This document shows, piece after piece, positions 9,747-21,648 of a stretch of 64,000 nt of DNA. The stretch is from Corylus avellana (Eukaryota > Streptophyta > Magnoliopsida > Fagales > Betulaceae), in NCBI RefSeq assembly GCF_901000735.1, contig NC_081541.1, positions 31,700,060-31,764,059 on the forward strand, given 5' to 3'. Position 1 is the first letter of the stretch; each line of letters begins with the position of its first letter. The notes beneath the pieces are model-generated. The model had not been told where the DNA came from, made no database searches, and saw only the letters and a program-made list of their open reading frames with translations. The translations under genes were made by a program, and so were the position numbers.

Positions 9747-10825
9747 GGATGTTATGACAATAATAGAACTTGAATTAATATTAATTATTTATGAAAGATT
9801 AAGGATGCCATCTCCTCGAGTTGTAAAGGTTAAAAAATTTCCAATTTTAATGATTTATTTATCGAGGAGAAGCATGGGTTTTTTAAGACGATGTTTATTG
9901 ACATAGAAAAAGCCTTTCGAGACAATTTGAAAAGTGTTTTTTATTTTGTGTAAATATATATATAATAAGGGATTGCTGTATTACAAAGAAATAGAAAATC
10001 TAAAAAGGATCAGACAATATGGCAATGATTTATCAATTAACAATAATAATTGGAGGGCCTAATTATTGATAAACTCTTAGTAAGTCACCCACATAAGTTG
10101 TTAAAAGGGCCGATAGCTTATAACCGAAGAAACTAAAAAAATCAACGTTCAAACAACTATAAGGATCTGAGTGCACTCTTGCTTAAATGTAACGTTTAAT
10201 CTATAGTTGATTTCTCACTCTGTCAACTAATAATCTGCTCACATCATGTGCTTTCTCACCACTTGCCTAATTTCCCTCTCGCCCTCACAAACCTGATTTG
10301 AGCGTCAAAATGGTTTCGTTAGATTTGTCTGAGGAACCCTTAACCTCTTTTTATTGCAAAACATTTTTGTTTTTTTCTTTCCTAAGGTACCCATAACCTA
10401 AATATCATCTATGATACAAAATGAAATATATGTAGAAAAAAATAAATGCGTTAAAACCCAATTGCCAAAAATGCATTTAACTCATAATTTTAGTAACTAT
10501 TAACTTTGAAAAATCTCAATTTTGTATTTGATCATCTATATGAAATAATATTTCTTTCAATATTTATGTGACGGAAAACCTTTCAATATTTAAGAGCGTC
10601 GTCGTTTTAACTTTTCCCTGTCTCTTTCTTCTTCTCCAGTCATTCTCTCTCTCTCTCTAGGTGACTTGCAGTGCCAAAGAAGTAGGCGAAACCCTAGCTC
10701 AAGCCCAGTTCAAGGTCGATTCCCCCGAACTCTCACTGTTTTCAACTCTTTTTTCGCTTTCCCCATTCACGAATTTTCACTGAAATTTGTGTGTGTGAAC
10801 ACAATTTTGGCACAGCCTCTTCGAG
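9747..10825. other. Intergenic region plus RPN3 leader
   Basis: No gene is seen to about 10600. From about 10610 a CT-rich tract (CTTCTTCTCCAGTCATTCTC then CT repeats) and GAAACCCTAGCTC mark the probable 5' leader of RPN3, as is common for plant housekeeping genes. No TATA box stands out. Confidence 0.5.
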
Positions 10826-13800
10826 ATGACGCAAGACGTAGAGATGAAGGAGCTTCCAGCTCCCTCCAACTCCGCTTCTTCCTCTCCTCCCTCAACTCTA
10901 CACCGTAAGATCTTCCTCTACATACAATTACGTGTATGTGTGGTGTATATATATGTAGTTATATATATATAGCCCAATTCTTTAATTTTTTTTTTTTTTT
11001 TTCCATTTTGCTATCTAAATTTCAATCACTGTTGTTAAATTTTTTAAATTGGTTATCTGGGTTTTGATTGTTTTGCTCGTACATTGGGAATTGCGTGTTA
11101 AATTTTGAATGGTGCGATTTTCGAAATCGGTGTTGTGAATGTGTTTCAGATTTGAAGGAGATTGCTGTAAATTTTATTCGCTGTTGCCAAATTTGGATTG
11201 TTTTGCGCATATATTCGTTATCTGGGTTTTGATTGTTTTGCTCATATATTGGGAATTGTGTTAAATTTGAATCTTTGGTGATTTTCGAAATCGGGGTTAG
11301 GGTGTGTATCAGATTTGAAAGAGATTTAATTTGTTGAATTGTAATCACTGTTGTTGATTTTCTGAAATTGGTTATCTGGGTTTTGATTCCGTAGCTCGTA
11401 CTGGGATTTGCGTATTCAAGATTGAATATTTGGTTTGGTATTTTGGAATTCAGTGTGATGGGTATGTTTTCCAGATTTGAAGGAGATTGCATCTCTCATT
11501 GAGACTGGTGCGTATGCCCGTGAGGTTCGCCGCATTGTGCGGGTGGTCCGGCTCACCTTGGCACTGAGGCAGAAGCTGAATGCGCAGGTGCTCTCTGCGT
11601 TCCTCAATTTCACTCTGACCCCAGGATCTGAGTTGCACAGTCGCTTGTCCTCGTATCTTCCCAAGGTAAAATTTTGGAGGACTTGTGAGTTTGTTGGTTC
11701 CTTTTGAAGTTCATGTTCTCTCTAAATTTTGTAGTCATTCATGGAATGATTTGTAATGTTTTTGAGTAAAAACCTGAGTATAAAGGTATTGGTAAGAGTA
11801 GGTTACTTGGGTAAATTGGGAGTTGGCTATTTTGCATGACCTTATGATCTAGACATTACACCTGATACGCTAATCCCTGCAATATTGTATCAAGTATTGT
11901 CTCCCTTCATTCTACCGAGGGGGCAAAGCACAAGAGATGTGTTCTTAATTCATTATATTCGTAATTTTGAACTTTTGTGATGCTTTCAAGCACTAGAACT
12001 TGTAAAGATTGGTTACAGGAAGATGAACATGACATGGATGTTGACACTGCAACATCTGCGATTCAAACTCCTGCAAAGCACTCCTTGCCTGAGCTGGAGG
12101 TTTACTGCTATTTGCTTGTGCTAATATTTCTGATTGATCAGAAGAGATACAATGAGGTAATATAAATAGATCAAAATCTTTTTTCTTAAGCTTTTCCCCC
12201 CACTGCACTCAAGATGGTTTTAACATCACATTGTTCTTTCAGGCTAAAGCTTGTGCCTCGGCAAGCATTGCCCGATTGAAAAATGTGAATAGGAGAACTG
12301 TCGATGTGCTAGCATCCAGGCTCTACTTCTATTACTCTCTTAGCTATGAACTCACAGGGGACCTTGCTGAAATTAGAGGGTTAGTTTTCTTTTGTCTTGA
12401 CTACTTGATCCTCATCGATTAATGTTCTGTCTGTATCAGTCAGCCAAAGATGTATTGGATTGAATGATCTTGTGTCTCACTTAAACTGATCCATTGTATA
12501 ACTAATTTGTGCACTCATGCATTAACAGTAACCTCCTCGCCCTCCACCGGATTGCAACCTTGCGCCATGACGAGTTGGGTCAGGTAAATCTTCAACTGTA
12601 GGGTCATGTGTATTTATGTTATCACTTTCTTATATCTGGAATTTGGCGTGATGCAGGAAACACTTCTTAACCTTCTACTTCGAAACTACCTTCATTACAA
12701 CTTATATGATCAAGCAGAGAAGCTTAGGTCCAAGGCACCTCGATTTGAAGCCCATTCAAATCAGCAGGTAAATCTCAATTGTCTATACTATATAGCTATA
12801 TGCCCATTATACTTTAGGGGACCTCTAACATGTTTACAATGTGGTTCAGTTTTTGTGGGAGGCTAATTGCATATCTGCAACACTAGTATTTAGTTTTTAG
12901 GATTCAGTTCAGTGGCAGTTATACTTATTCAGCAAGGTTTAACAATTAATCTAGAGATAGTAAACATGGCATGACATAGCTTATGTGTGACGTCTTTGGC
13001 ATGCATGTTAATTTTTGTGTTCCGTCCTTCATTCTACTTCCTAGAGATCCCATCAGTGGTCTTTAATAAATACTTACTTTTGGATCAAAGTTAATTACAA
13101 TAAACTTTAAGGAACTGGAAAAAAAAACTTTAGTGGAAACTTGGTATTTTTCAAACAAAGCATCAATGATCAAGATCCAATTGCTATAGAAAATTTGCTT
13201 ATAATAGTGAAGGCGCTGTTTTTTATTTATTTATTTTTGGTGTGAGGGTGGAGAGTTGTTTAGTTTCCGATCTCACTGATGGAGCACTTACTATGGCCCT
13301 GTCGACCAGAGGCCTGACTTCTTTTTTAAAGTACTTATAAGCAGCATTTCTGACACCAGTTGTTCTTTTGCAGTTCTGCCGCTACCTCTTTTACCTAGGA
13401 AAGATCAGGACAATTCAGCTGGAGTATACAGATGCAAAAGAATCCCTCCTGCAAGCTGCTCGGAAAGCCCCTGTTTCAGCACTTGGTTTTCGAGTTCAAT
13501 GCAACAAGTGGGCAGTCATTGTTCGTTTACTGCTAGGTGAAATCCCTGAGAGGACTGTGTTTATGCAGAAAGGCATGGAGAAGGCTTTGAGGCCATACTT
13601 TGAATTGACAAATGTAAGTCTAGATATTCCCATACTTTAGTCATTCATTTTATTTTTTCCATAGAGAATGGGTGCTGTCAATAGGGTGGACTTGGTACAG
13701 AATGCAGATACGATGACATCCAAGTTCCAATAATATATTCCTGAGTCCCCAAGTTCAGAACAGCCTGGCACTTTAAAAACATTGCTTAATTTGGATCTGA

Positions 13801-14756
13801 ATAAAATATAAAACCAAATCGAAATCCAAATTTTACACTAATCGAAAGTTGAATTCTCATCATTAGAAATTATTTTTGGTTATAGAATAATCTTAATCTG
13901 ATTTAGATCAAGCAAACTCAGATCCTGATCCATCCGAACGCTAATAGCACAATAAAGAAAAAGGTTAGAGAAATGGTAATTTTATGATAGAATGGTTCTG
14001 AGAATACCCTTGATGTTTTCTTCATTGTGATGTAAGCTCAGAATGCATTATCTTATAAATTTGATCACCATAAAATGCAGAATTCGGCTAAACTGAGACT
14101 CCAGTTTTTTCCAAATTGTGAATTTATTTTAATAATTACTAGTGTGACACTTAACTCTGTCAGGCATGAGCCTCTTAGAGATCAAATCCTTAGGTTCCCC
14201 AGCTTTTGCTGCTAGTATTGAGAAAGACAATGTGTTTTTTCAGGCTGTGCGCATTGGTGATCTGGAGCTTTTCAGAAATGTGGCTGATAAGTTCTCAAGT
14301 ACTTTCAATTCAGACCGTACGCACAATTTGATTGTTAGGCTGCGGCACAATGTCATAAGGACCGGCTTACGCAACATCAGTATATCTTATTCCCGCATCT
14401 CTCTAGCTGATGTTGCAAAGAAGTTGAGATTGGACTCTGCAAACCCTGTTGCCGATGCTGAGAGTATTGTATCAAAGGCAATCCGAGATGGTGCAATTGA
14501 TGCCACAATAGATCATGAAAATGGATGGATGGTATCAAAAGAGACTGGGGACATCTACTCTACAAATGAGCCTCAATTTGCATTTAACTCGAGGATTGCT
14601 TTCTGCCTCAATATGCACAATGAGGCAGTGCGTGCTCTTCGATTTCCACCAAACTCCCATAAAGAGAAAGAAAGTGCAGAGAAGAGGAGGGAGAGACAAC
14701 AGCAAGAGCAAGAGCTTGCAAAGCACATTGCTGAGGAGGACGATGATGAGTTCTGA
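10826..14756 (+). CDS. RPN3: 26S proteasome regulatory subunit RPN3 (PSMD3)
   Basis: Eight exons: 10826-10904, 11475-11665, 12019-12156, 12243-12379, 12529-12583, 12657-12767, 13374-13613 and 14244-14756. Phases join to 487 aa, the normal plant length. The start [13 protein letters not shown] and the end [12 protein letters not shown] are those of plant RPN3. Exons 7-8 carry the PCI domain (for example [19 protein letters not shown] and [12 protein letters not shown]), which packs RPN3 into the 19S lid. The protein is a scaffold subunit of the 19S particle, needed for degradation of ubiquitinated proteins in cytosol and nucleus; it has no catalytic motif. Intron 1 is unusual: it contains two extra copies of the exon 2 acceptor region (see findings). 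The start was chosen because upstream frames are closed and the N-terminus matches the family. Confidence 0.95.
11017..11495. repeat. Three-copy tandem repeat (about 163 bp) ending at the RPN3 exon 2 acceptor
   Basis: The phrases GGTTATCTGGGTTTTGATT, TTTTCGAAATCGG and CAGATTTGAAGGAGATT recur in order. The acceptor-like CAG ends at 11149, 11312 and 11474, spacings of 163 and 162 bp. Only the third is the true exon 2 acceptor; the first two are followed by near copies of the exon 2 start. Confidence 0.85.
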
Positions 14757-16618
14757 TTGTGTAGTGATCTGCAAAAGGCACTTTATGCTTTCCATCAAGT
14801 TTTCCCATTGCTTTGAAATTCCCTGGCAAGTTGTTTCCATTTACTGGTTTTTTGACTGTCATTAGCCTTTCTTTTAATCAAGGTTATGTCATAGGTTATT
14901 GTTTTAAATCTGACCGATAGTTCTTTCATCACATTGAATGATATTCTGAAGTTCCATCTGTTCCCCTTTGAATATTTTGTTGTTCTACTCTCTCTAGGCA
15001 GAGAAGGAACGTTTATTTCTTTAGCCTGCCTATTGTGGGTTGGTCAATGCTGTCTGCTTCTTTTGTGTGTTCCCTTTCATTTACAAAAATGGTCAGGTTC
15101 TGGTTTAAAATTCTTTGCGAAGTTTGAGAGGAATTTCTGTAAAACCATGGCTTGCTAGGTGGTCGTTTGCAGATGTGCAAATCAAAGTGGTTCTACTAAT
15201 TTTCTTTATTCTACCTATTAAAGTGTTGCCTGTACAATCGAAAAACAGTGATTGTGCAATGAAACATGTATTCCATATATTTCTTAATGAGAAATGAAAG
15301 AATTCATTCATTTTTCAATTATCTTTTAATTATATCTATAGTGACTGGATGAATCTACCATGGAATTTATGTAAAGTCCACATGAGTCCACAGATCTAAT
15401 GATTTATTGAATTTGTAAAAAAAGATGGTTTAAAGATGATTGTCTTACATGTCTCTTTCTTAAATGACAATTTGCTTATTATTTGGAGTTTATGAAACAG
15501 TGATTGGTATAGTAAGCTGGACTCTTTTAAGAGACAATAGGGAATGATTGATTCTTTGGAACTATAAGCAGTTTAAAAAGAGTAATGCTAGAAACTTTAT
15601 TTCTATCCTATAGCTATTATATCAACCTGACATGACGTATCTAATTGACTCCTAAATTAGTCATTGTTAAGAAAAAATTTGAAAAAAATAAAATGTTAGA
15701 GATTACATTTTTTAATTCGCAATTATCTTATAATACTGATACGATAGTTTTAACTAACTTTTGATTTTTATTTTTATTTTTTTTATTAAGGCTTGATTCA
15801 ATGATTGGTTGGATTGTTACGAGAATATTGCGGATAATTATGTGGATAGTTATGGAATAAACGATAATTGTAGAATAAAAATATAAGTTTTTTTACTCAT
15901 TCAAATTTAATTTGTCAAAAGCTTAAAATGGAGTTAGGCTGTGGCGCCAAATTAGAGCACTCCCGTATCTATTGGCATGCCTTTTAGTCGTACCATTACA
16001 ATTTACAAGGTCCACTTAGCAAAAGGGGATTACTGTCTGAGACAAGACCGGGAATCCATAATTCAGTTTCAGGGCATTTATCTCCCTCCAGTTTAATTGT
16101 CCTTAGAAAAGTCGCACCAACCAGATATGGAATCCTCCCTGATATTGTGGCATTCCCTTGGAGAACAATATAAAATTCAACTACAGACAATGTTAATGGT
16201 TTCAGAAACTGAAAAAATCAGGTTTTGGAAACTCCTGACATGATTTTATACGTATTAGTTGGACCCAATGGGTTCACTTCCCACTAAGCAACATTAAACT
16301 GCACTATTTCTCTGAAAGCAGATTAAGGCAAATGTTATAAACAAAATTAATTGAAAAAAGTAGAATTTCTACCTGCAAGGTAACAAGAAATAACAAGATC
16401 ACTTGTTTCTATCTTCAGTACAACTTAAAAACGAAGTTCTATAGAAAGATAAATGCTATAATCTTTCAAAAATTTCCCAAGATTCACATGAATGAGCTTT
16501 ACCTAAATCAATCTCCTAGAAGAAAACAAAAGCAGTGCAAAAGAAACACAACATATTCAACAAGTTTTACAAAAGGAAGTTCATAAAGGTTTAGTTTCTG
16601 CTGGCGGGCGGCAGTCAT
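14757..16618. other. RPN3 3' flank and intergenic region
   Basis: From 14757 to about 15300 the plus strand is likely 3' UTR and downstream sequence. At 15581 AGTAATGCTAGAAACTTTAT resembles the left end of the AGTAATGCTA MITE family without a visible partner. From about 16000 the sequence is the 3' flank of the minus-strand TRAPP gene. No further gene is seen. Confidence 0.5.
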
Positions 16619-18922
16619 TCACCCAGCTGAACTCAACCCGAATGATTTGACTATGGTGCTGACTCTTTCTGCAAAAGTTCTGGACGTTATTTTTTTACCT
16701 GGCACATGAAATGGGTTTGAAACCGCATCTACATATGCAGCATGGAACCTCCTGAAAAACTGTACAGCATTTGCACAAAAATGTGAAATCAGGACCAAGT
16801 ACGAGATGCTATTCAAAGAATGTTGCAGATGAAAACTGTAATAATTAAAAAAGTAGCAGCAGCAAATATGATTCGCAAGGATATTATTCAGAAAAATAGT
16901 TTAAGCAAGCAAAAAAGTGGCAACCACTACATTATGGAATAAGTGGATGATGAGGCAGGAAAACCAAAGATTTATAAATGGATATATCAAACAAGTCATA
17001 TAAACATGTACTACACAGAAGTTTGCTTGCATATCGCCTAAAGTATCATAAAATAAAAAAGTGCAACTACCTACATTTTTGAAAGTGAATCACAATGACA
17101 AGAAAACATACAATTGATTAAGTGGAAGATCCCAGGTTATGTATGATCAACCTAGGCCACATGACTAAGACATGTTCATTTCTCCTCAACCGATGCTTTA
17201 ATCAAATGGAGATGGTGATATTTACAATATTATATCCACAGTCTCATTCTCTAGACAAGAATTTAGCCAGAAAAAAGCTGCATCGATCCATTACAACCAA
17301 TTACATTTAGATAAGATAATTTCATACATATCACGACTCAAAGGCCACAATCGATTTCTCCTGCTTGAGGCAGCAAAGCTGCAAAGACGCTTCACAACCT
17401 CACAGCCCATGCAAAACAGTAAACCAGATCAAGATTGTGTCACCATAACCCTTGTACTAGGGAACATGCCCAGGTTAACAACGTGTCAAAAACGTATCAC
17501 TCAAAACATATCTGGGTAACGGGAAAGCACCCCAATGATAGGACTGACAACAGAGACTAGCCAGTTGAGTCAAAATGGAAAGAGAGACTGGGAGCCACAA
17601 AATTTCCAGGTGAGCACCCTCAACGCAATGGATTGACAAGGTAGCAGCATAGATCAAAAAGTATTGAAGACACAGAATTATCTTGTGTCCAATGATATCG
17701 ACCTCATTCTTTTTCACTGCAGCAGGCTAAGATGAAAGAGGATGAGAATTATATAACCTTGATTGCCACCAAGATGAACAAGACCATCCACTTTCGTACT
17801 CTATACCACACCCATCAAAGCTACCTTCTTACACTTGTCATGATCCAAACTTCACTGAAGCTCTAGTTTTTCCAATTCATGTTACTTCTAGCAGGGAAAA
17901 CAATTACGCTTCAGTACGCTCTAGTTCTTCTTATTCAAGAGTTTGAATCCTTACTCTAAAATTTATCTCTCATTTCAATTAAATATTTCACGTGATGAAC
18001 CTCTCTTATTAAGGGAAAGTTAGAGCCATCATGAGGGAGAGTGTTAGAATATTAATTAAATGATTAAATTCATAATATTTATACTAGATCAAATGAATTT
18101 CTCATCACCCACATTGCACAAGCTTTCAAAATCAAAATTAATGTCTCATTCACTCTGATTTCCCAGGAAACACTATCTATAGAACCAGATAAAGTCAATC
18201 CATAACCATAACCATACTCACATTTCGAACATCCGCGTCTCTGACATCTAGATCCGTTGTCACCACGATAAACTTCACCTTCGTATTAGTCAGATACCCG
18301 TACCTACCACAACACATTATCTACAAAATCATTCACAATCACAACACTAGGCTCTTGTAAGCAAAAACACATTTTTCTTACAATCAAATTCATAATAACT
18401 ACGTTTGAAAAGTGCATCAAAAATAATCGACAACCCACAAAGACACTCACACTTTGTAATTCTCGGTCGGGTACAGCAGACCCAGAAATGTCTCATTCAG
18501 TGGCGATCCAGATTTCTTCGGATTGTTCACTGCGAAACATAAATTATTCAAATTAAATCAATTCTAAGTCTTAAAATCCAAAATCATTCTTTTCAATCAA
18601 ATGGTTCAGATTTCTTCGGATTCTCAACAATTTTACGAGAAAACCTGGAAGCCGAACCGTGCGGATCGTGGACAAGATCGGAATACTCAATTACCTCGCT
18701 CGTCGACGACGTCGAGAGAGCAGTGGACGATGTGGTGGAGCTTGAGGGCGTCGTCTGCCTCGGTGAAGCTCTGTATGTAAAGCGGGTTGTTCTGTCAAAA
18801 ACAACATCAATCATGAGATTTATGATTGGATACACGAGGAGGACAAGTAAATAGGGAGATCAGAGAGGAGAAATGGAGGGCGGGTGCACCTGGTGACCGA
18901 CGACGGCGACGCAGACGATCAT
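16619..18922 (-). CDS. TRAPPC2L: Trafficking protein particle complex subunit 2-like (TRAPPC2L)
   Basis: Five minus-strand exons: 18922-18890, 18791-18695, 18529-18451, 18303-18222 and 16759-16619, joining in phase to 143 aa, the usual size. The protein begins MIVCVAVVGHQNNPLYIQSF, continues ADDALKLHHIVHCSLDVVDE and LLYPTENYKVYGYLTNTKVK, and ends FAERVSTIVKSFGLSSAG. This is the longin-like (sedlin-type) fold of TRAPPC2L/Tca17, a small adaptor in TRAPP tethering complexes acting at the Golgi/trans-Golgi network. No signal peptide or membrane segment is present, as expected. Intron 4 is 1462 bp and contains a TRIM-like remnant. The DUF1279 gene, its neighbour in Arabidopsis by my recollection, lies about 17 kb away, beyond UBC23. 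Confidence 0.93.
17925..18120 (+). mobile_element. TRIM-like remnant (interior and 3' LTR) in TRAPPC2L intron 4
   Basis: Interior sequence TTCAATTAAATATTTCACGT is followed by AGGGAGAG (polypurine-tract-like, ending at 18041) and TGTTAGAATATTAATTAAAT (LTR start at 18042). This order and wording match the other TRIM copies here. The 5' LTR and PBS are not clearly preserved. Confidence 0.6.
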
Positions 18923-19186
18923 CTTCTCCGGCATGCGTAAAGTGTGGCCTAGTTTTCCGCTGGAGAAAATGGAAAGTGTTTCCTGGCCTTTGTAGTAGGC
19001 CTTGTGATGGCCCTGCAGGCCCAAACAATTCCATCACTACGTCGTCGTCTTGCCAGCACAAATGTTTGTACAATTTTTTAAATTCTAATAATTGATTTCA
19101 ATTAATTAGTTAAATTTTTCTTATCCAAACAAACTTTTCTTTGGAATTGGGTTGAGAAAATTTTTCCCACTCAATTTATTAAATTG

Positions 19187-19188
19187 GA

Positions 19189-19221
<33 letters not shown>
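19187..19221. repeat. (TA)n microsatellite
   Basis: A run of about 16 TA dinucleotides. Confidence 0.95.
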
Positions 19222-19223
<2 letters not shown>

Positions 19224-19227
19224 ATTT

Positions 19228-19338
19228 GAGTAATGCTAGATTTTTTTTTTAAAAAAAAAAACAATTATTGATTTAAAAATTAATTGGCATTGATATAGTT
19301 AGCATTGTGTGATAAAATATAATTTATAGCATTACTCA
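19228..19338. mobile_element. Short MITE with GAGTAATGCTA termini
   Basis: GAGTAATGCTAGATTTTT at the left is matched by the complement of AATTTATAGCATTACTC at the right, about 110 bp apart. The terminal AGTAATGCTA is shared with the MITE at 5139, so they are probably one family. Confidence 0.65.
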
Positions 19339-19460
19339 TTAAATTGTTATGAAGTAATACTATATATAACATTTTTTATCCCACAGCCGTAGCTAAAACC
19401 AAAGTTTTGAGCTTGCCGGGAGGGAGGGGGCAACAATAATGAAAATAAAAGAGGGAGTTT

Positions 19461-19462
<2 letters not shown>

Positions 19463-19499
<37 letters not shown>
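19463..19499. repeat. (TA)n microsatellite
   Basis: About 17 TA dinucleotides. Confidence 0.95.
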
Positions 19500-19501
<2 letters not shown>

Positions 19502-20236
19502 AAAAATTTTAAATGGGCTTTAAATAAATTTTTTTTTTTTTTACTACTTAAAATATTTTTTCTAAGTAATTGGTGGGGGGCAGGGCCTACCACGGTCCCC
19601 CTAATTCCGTCACTGCCCACAACTATCTCATAATGTTAATGTAATAGTTACAACCAACTTTTAAAATTTTTATTTTTAAAAACAATGACTAATTTAATAG
19701 TTCGTTGGGACTGTCAAATCACTATTATGAAATAATTTATTAAAAAAATTATTTGATTCAATTTATAGAAAAATTTATTTTAATTCAATAATATAATAAT
19801 TTAATAAGTAACATTACTTGTTAAATAATATTATACGAGATGAGGTACCTGAAAGTGAAACCTTGACATTTTACTTCATTTTTTATGGAGTTTGTGAAAC
19901 TCTTCTGTTTCTCTTTCTTTTAATTTATTTGAAAAAATAAAAAGTAATACAATTTTCTATATCTATCTACTCTACTGAATCAATTGCAAAGACCTTTTAG
20001 TGTCACCTCTTACAAAAAAATATTGGCTAAAGAGTACTCCTATCTTAATATTCTCTTGAGCCAAGGCTTAAACGTTATATTTTAAGCTAATCATTGTGAT
20101 TAAAAAATATTTCTTCACTCTCTCTAAATAGGATTTTCAGTGATCAAGATGTGAATAGATTATATATATATATATAGACTTTATTTTTTACTAATTCAAG
20201 CTAAAGGAGTACTCATATCTTAATTTTATATTAAGA

Positions 20237-20505
20237 ATATCTGTTTGGATTTGCGATTTTAAAACGTTATTTAAATCGCAATTTTTAAAAACATAGTTAA
20301 ATGTTTAATAAAATTACAATATGGCTTTTAAAATCACACACACACACATCATTACCTGCAATTTGAAAGTGTAATTTTTTCTACTTTTTCAAACTTCGAT
20401 TTTTAAAAAACGCATCTCTAAATGATATATTGTTTGCAATTTGGTTTAAAATCGTACTTATAGCAACGAAAATTGTACTCCCAAATGCACACCATATTTT
20501 AGATT
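20237..20505. mobile_element. Decayed Harbinger-like MITE
   Basis: CTGTTTGGATTTGCGATTTT at the left and AATTGTACTCCCAAATGCAC at the right are degenerate forms of the GTTTGGGAGTGCG terminus. The interior has the family words GATTTTTAAAAAACGCA and TTTGGTTTAAAATCG. It is an older relative of 2701-3222. Confidence 0.55.
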
Positions 20506-21224
20506 AACAATCATTATATATATAATCCACTCTCTTGAAATAAGATTTTAAGTGATCAAGGTGTATATATTTTGTAAATTATGGGTTGCTGTCTCACGGT
20601 TGAGACTACTGTAACCAATTTAGTGTTGGTACCTCTCTCTTCTACAATCCCTTATTCGGACTCTAACATTGCTTCTATTACTTCAGCCTTCTTTAGGTGG
20701 TTGTTGTTCCCAAATGGGGGTTCAGATAGGTTCACCTTAATCTATTCCACTTTTGCTTCTGTTGCCACTATTTGCGTCCCTATGGACTGGGACACCTGTT
20801 TCATGTTTGTCCAATTTCCTACTGTTTGTTTGTAACTTCACACTGTTGTTTCGTTTTAGATATATTGTTGGGGAACCCACCCATTTTTAGTTTTTGGTAG
20901 TTTAGGATCTCCCACTCTCTTTTCCTTTCAGATCAAGAGTTGTAAATATCATCCCTTGTAACCACTTCCCCGTTTTTAATTAGAAAAAAAAAATGTATAT
21001 ATAATATGTTAAAGAAAAAAGAGATTTATAGACTTTATTTTCGACTAATTCAATTAAATTATAGTTGTAATGAATACTTACTTTAGCTTATCAGTTAAAT
21101 GATCACTTATCTCAAAAAGCTTAAGCTAGTAGAAAAATAGTGAATTTATTAACTAAATTAGGACTCCAATACTCTTGTTCACCTATCACCTATGAGCTCA
21201 AATAAGTGATGCTCAATATATTAA

Positions 21225-21648
21225 GGAAAAATTACAGTTTACCCCCCTAAAGTTGACAGCATTTTTCAATTCGAACACCAAAGTTTCAATTTTTGCAATT
21301 CACCCTCACAAAGTTCCAATTGTTTTCAATTCGACCAATATTATCCCAAAATTCTCATATTGCCCATAATTTTTATTTTATATATATATATAAATAAAAA
21401 AAATAAAATAAAAAAACAAAGTTGGGGGGTGCAAAAATAGCCGGATGGCCAAAGGCCAATTTTTTTTTTTAATTTTTTATAAAAAATAAAAAAAAATAAA
21501 AAATTATGGGCAATATGGGAAGTTTTGGATACAATTGGTCATATTGCAAAAATTTGAAACTTTGAAGGGGTGGATTGTAAAAATTGAAACTTTGGTGTTC
21601 GAATTGAAAAACGCTGTCAACTTTGGGAAGGTAAACTGTAATTTTTTC
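21225..21648. mobile_element. Mutator-like foldback MITE with 9-bp target duplication
   Basis: The ends are long inverted repeats: GGAAAAATTACAGTTTACCC at the left and the complement of GGTAAACTGTAATTTTTTC at the right, continuing inward through AATTCGAACACCAAAGTTTC. The element is flanked by ATATATTAA at 21216-21224 and 21649-21657, a perfect 9-bp duplication typical of MULE-type elements. The centre holds a short GGATGGCCAAAGGCC palindromic remnant. No ORF. Confidence 0.85.

Noticed and set aside
14164..14243. Possible upstream extension of RPN3 exon 8 using TCTGTCAG
   Set aside because: The frame is open, but the upstream acceptor gives the wrong phase (GCA TGA) and the family sequence resumes exactly at the acceptor at 14243.
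20581..20835. 84-aa ORF in the TRAPPC2L-UBC23 spacer
   Set aside because: No recognisable domain, no promoter or splice context, and surrounded by decayed repeats.
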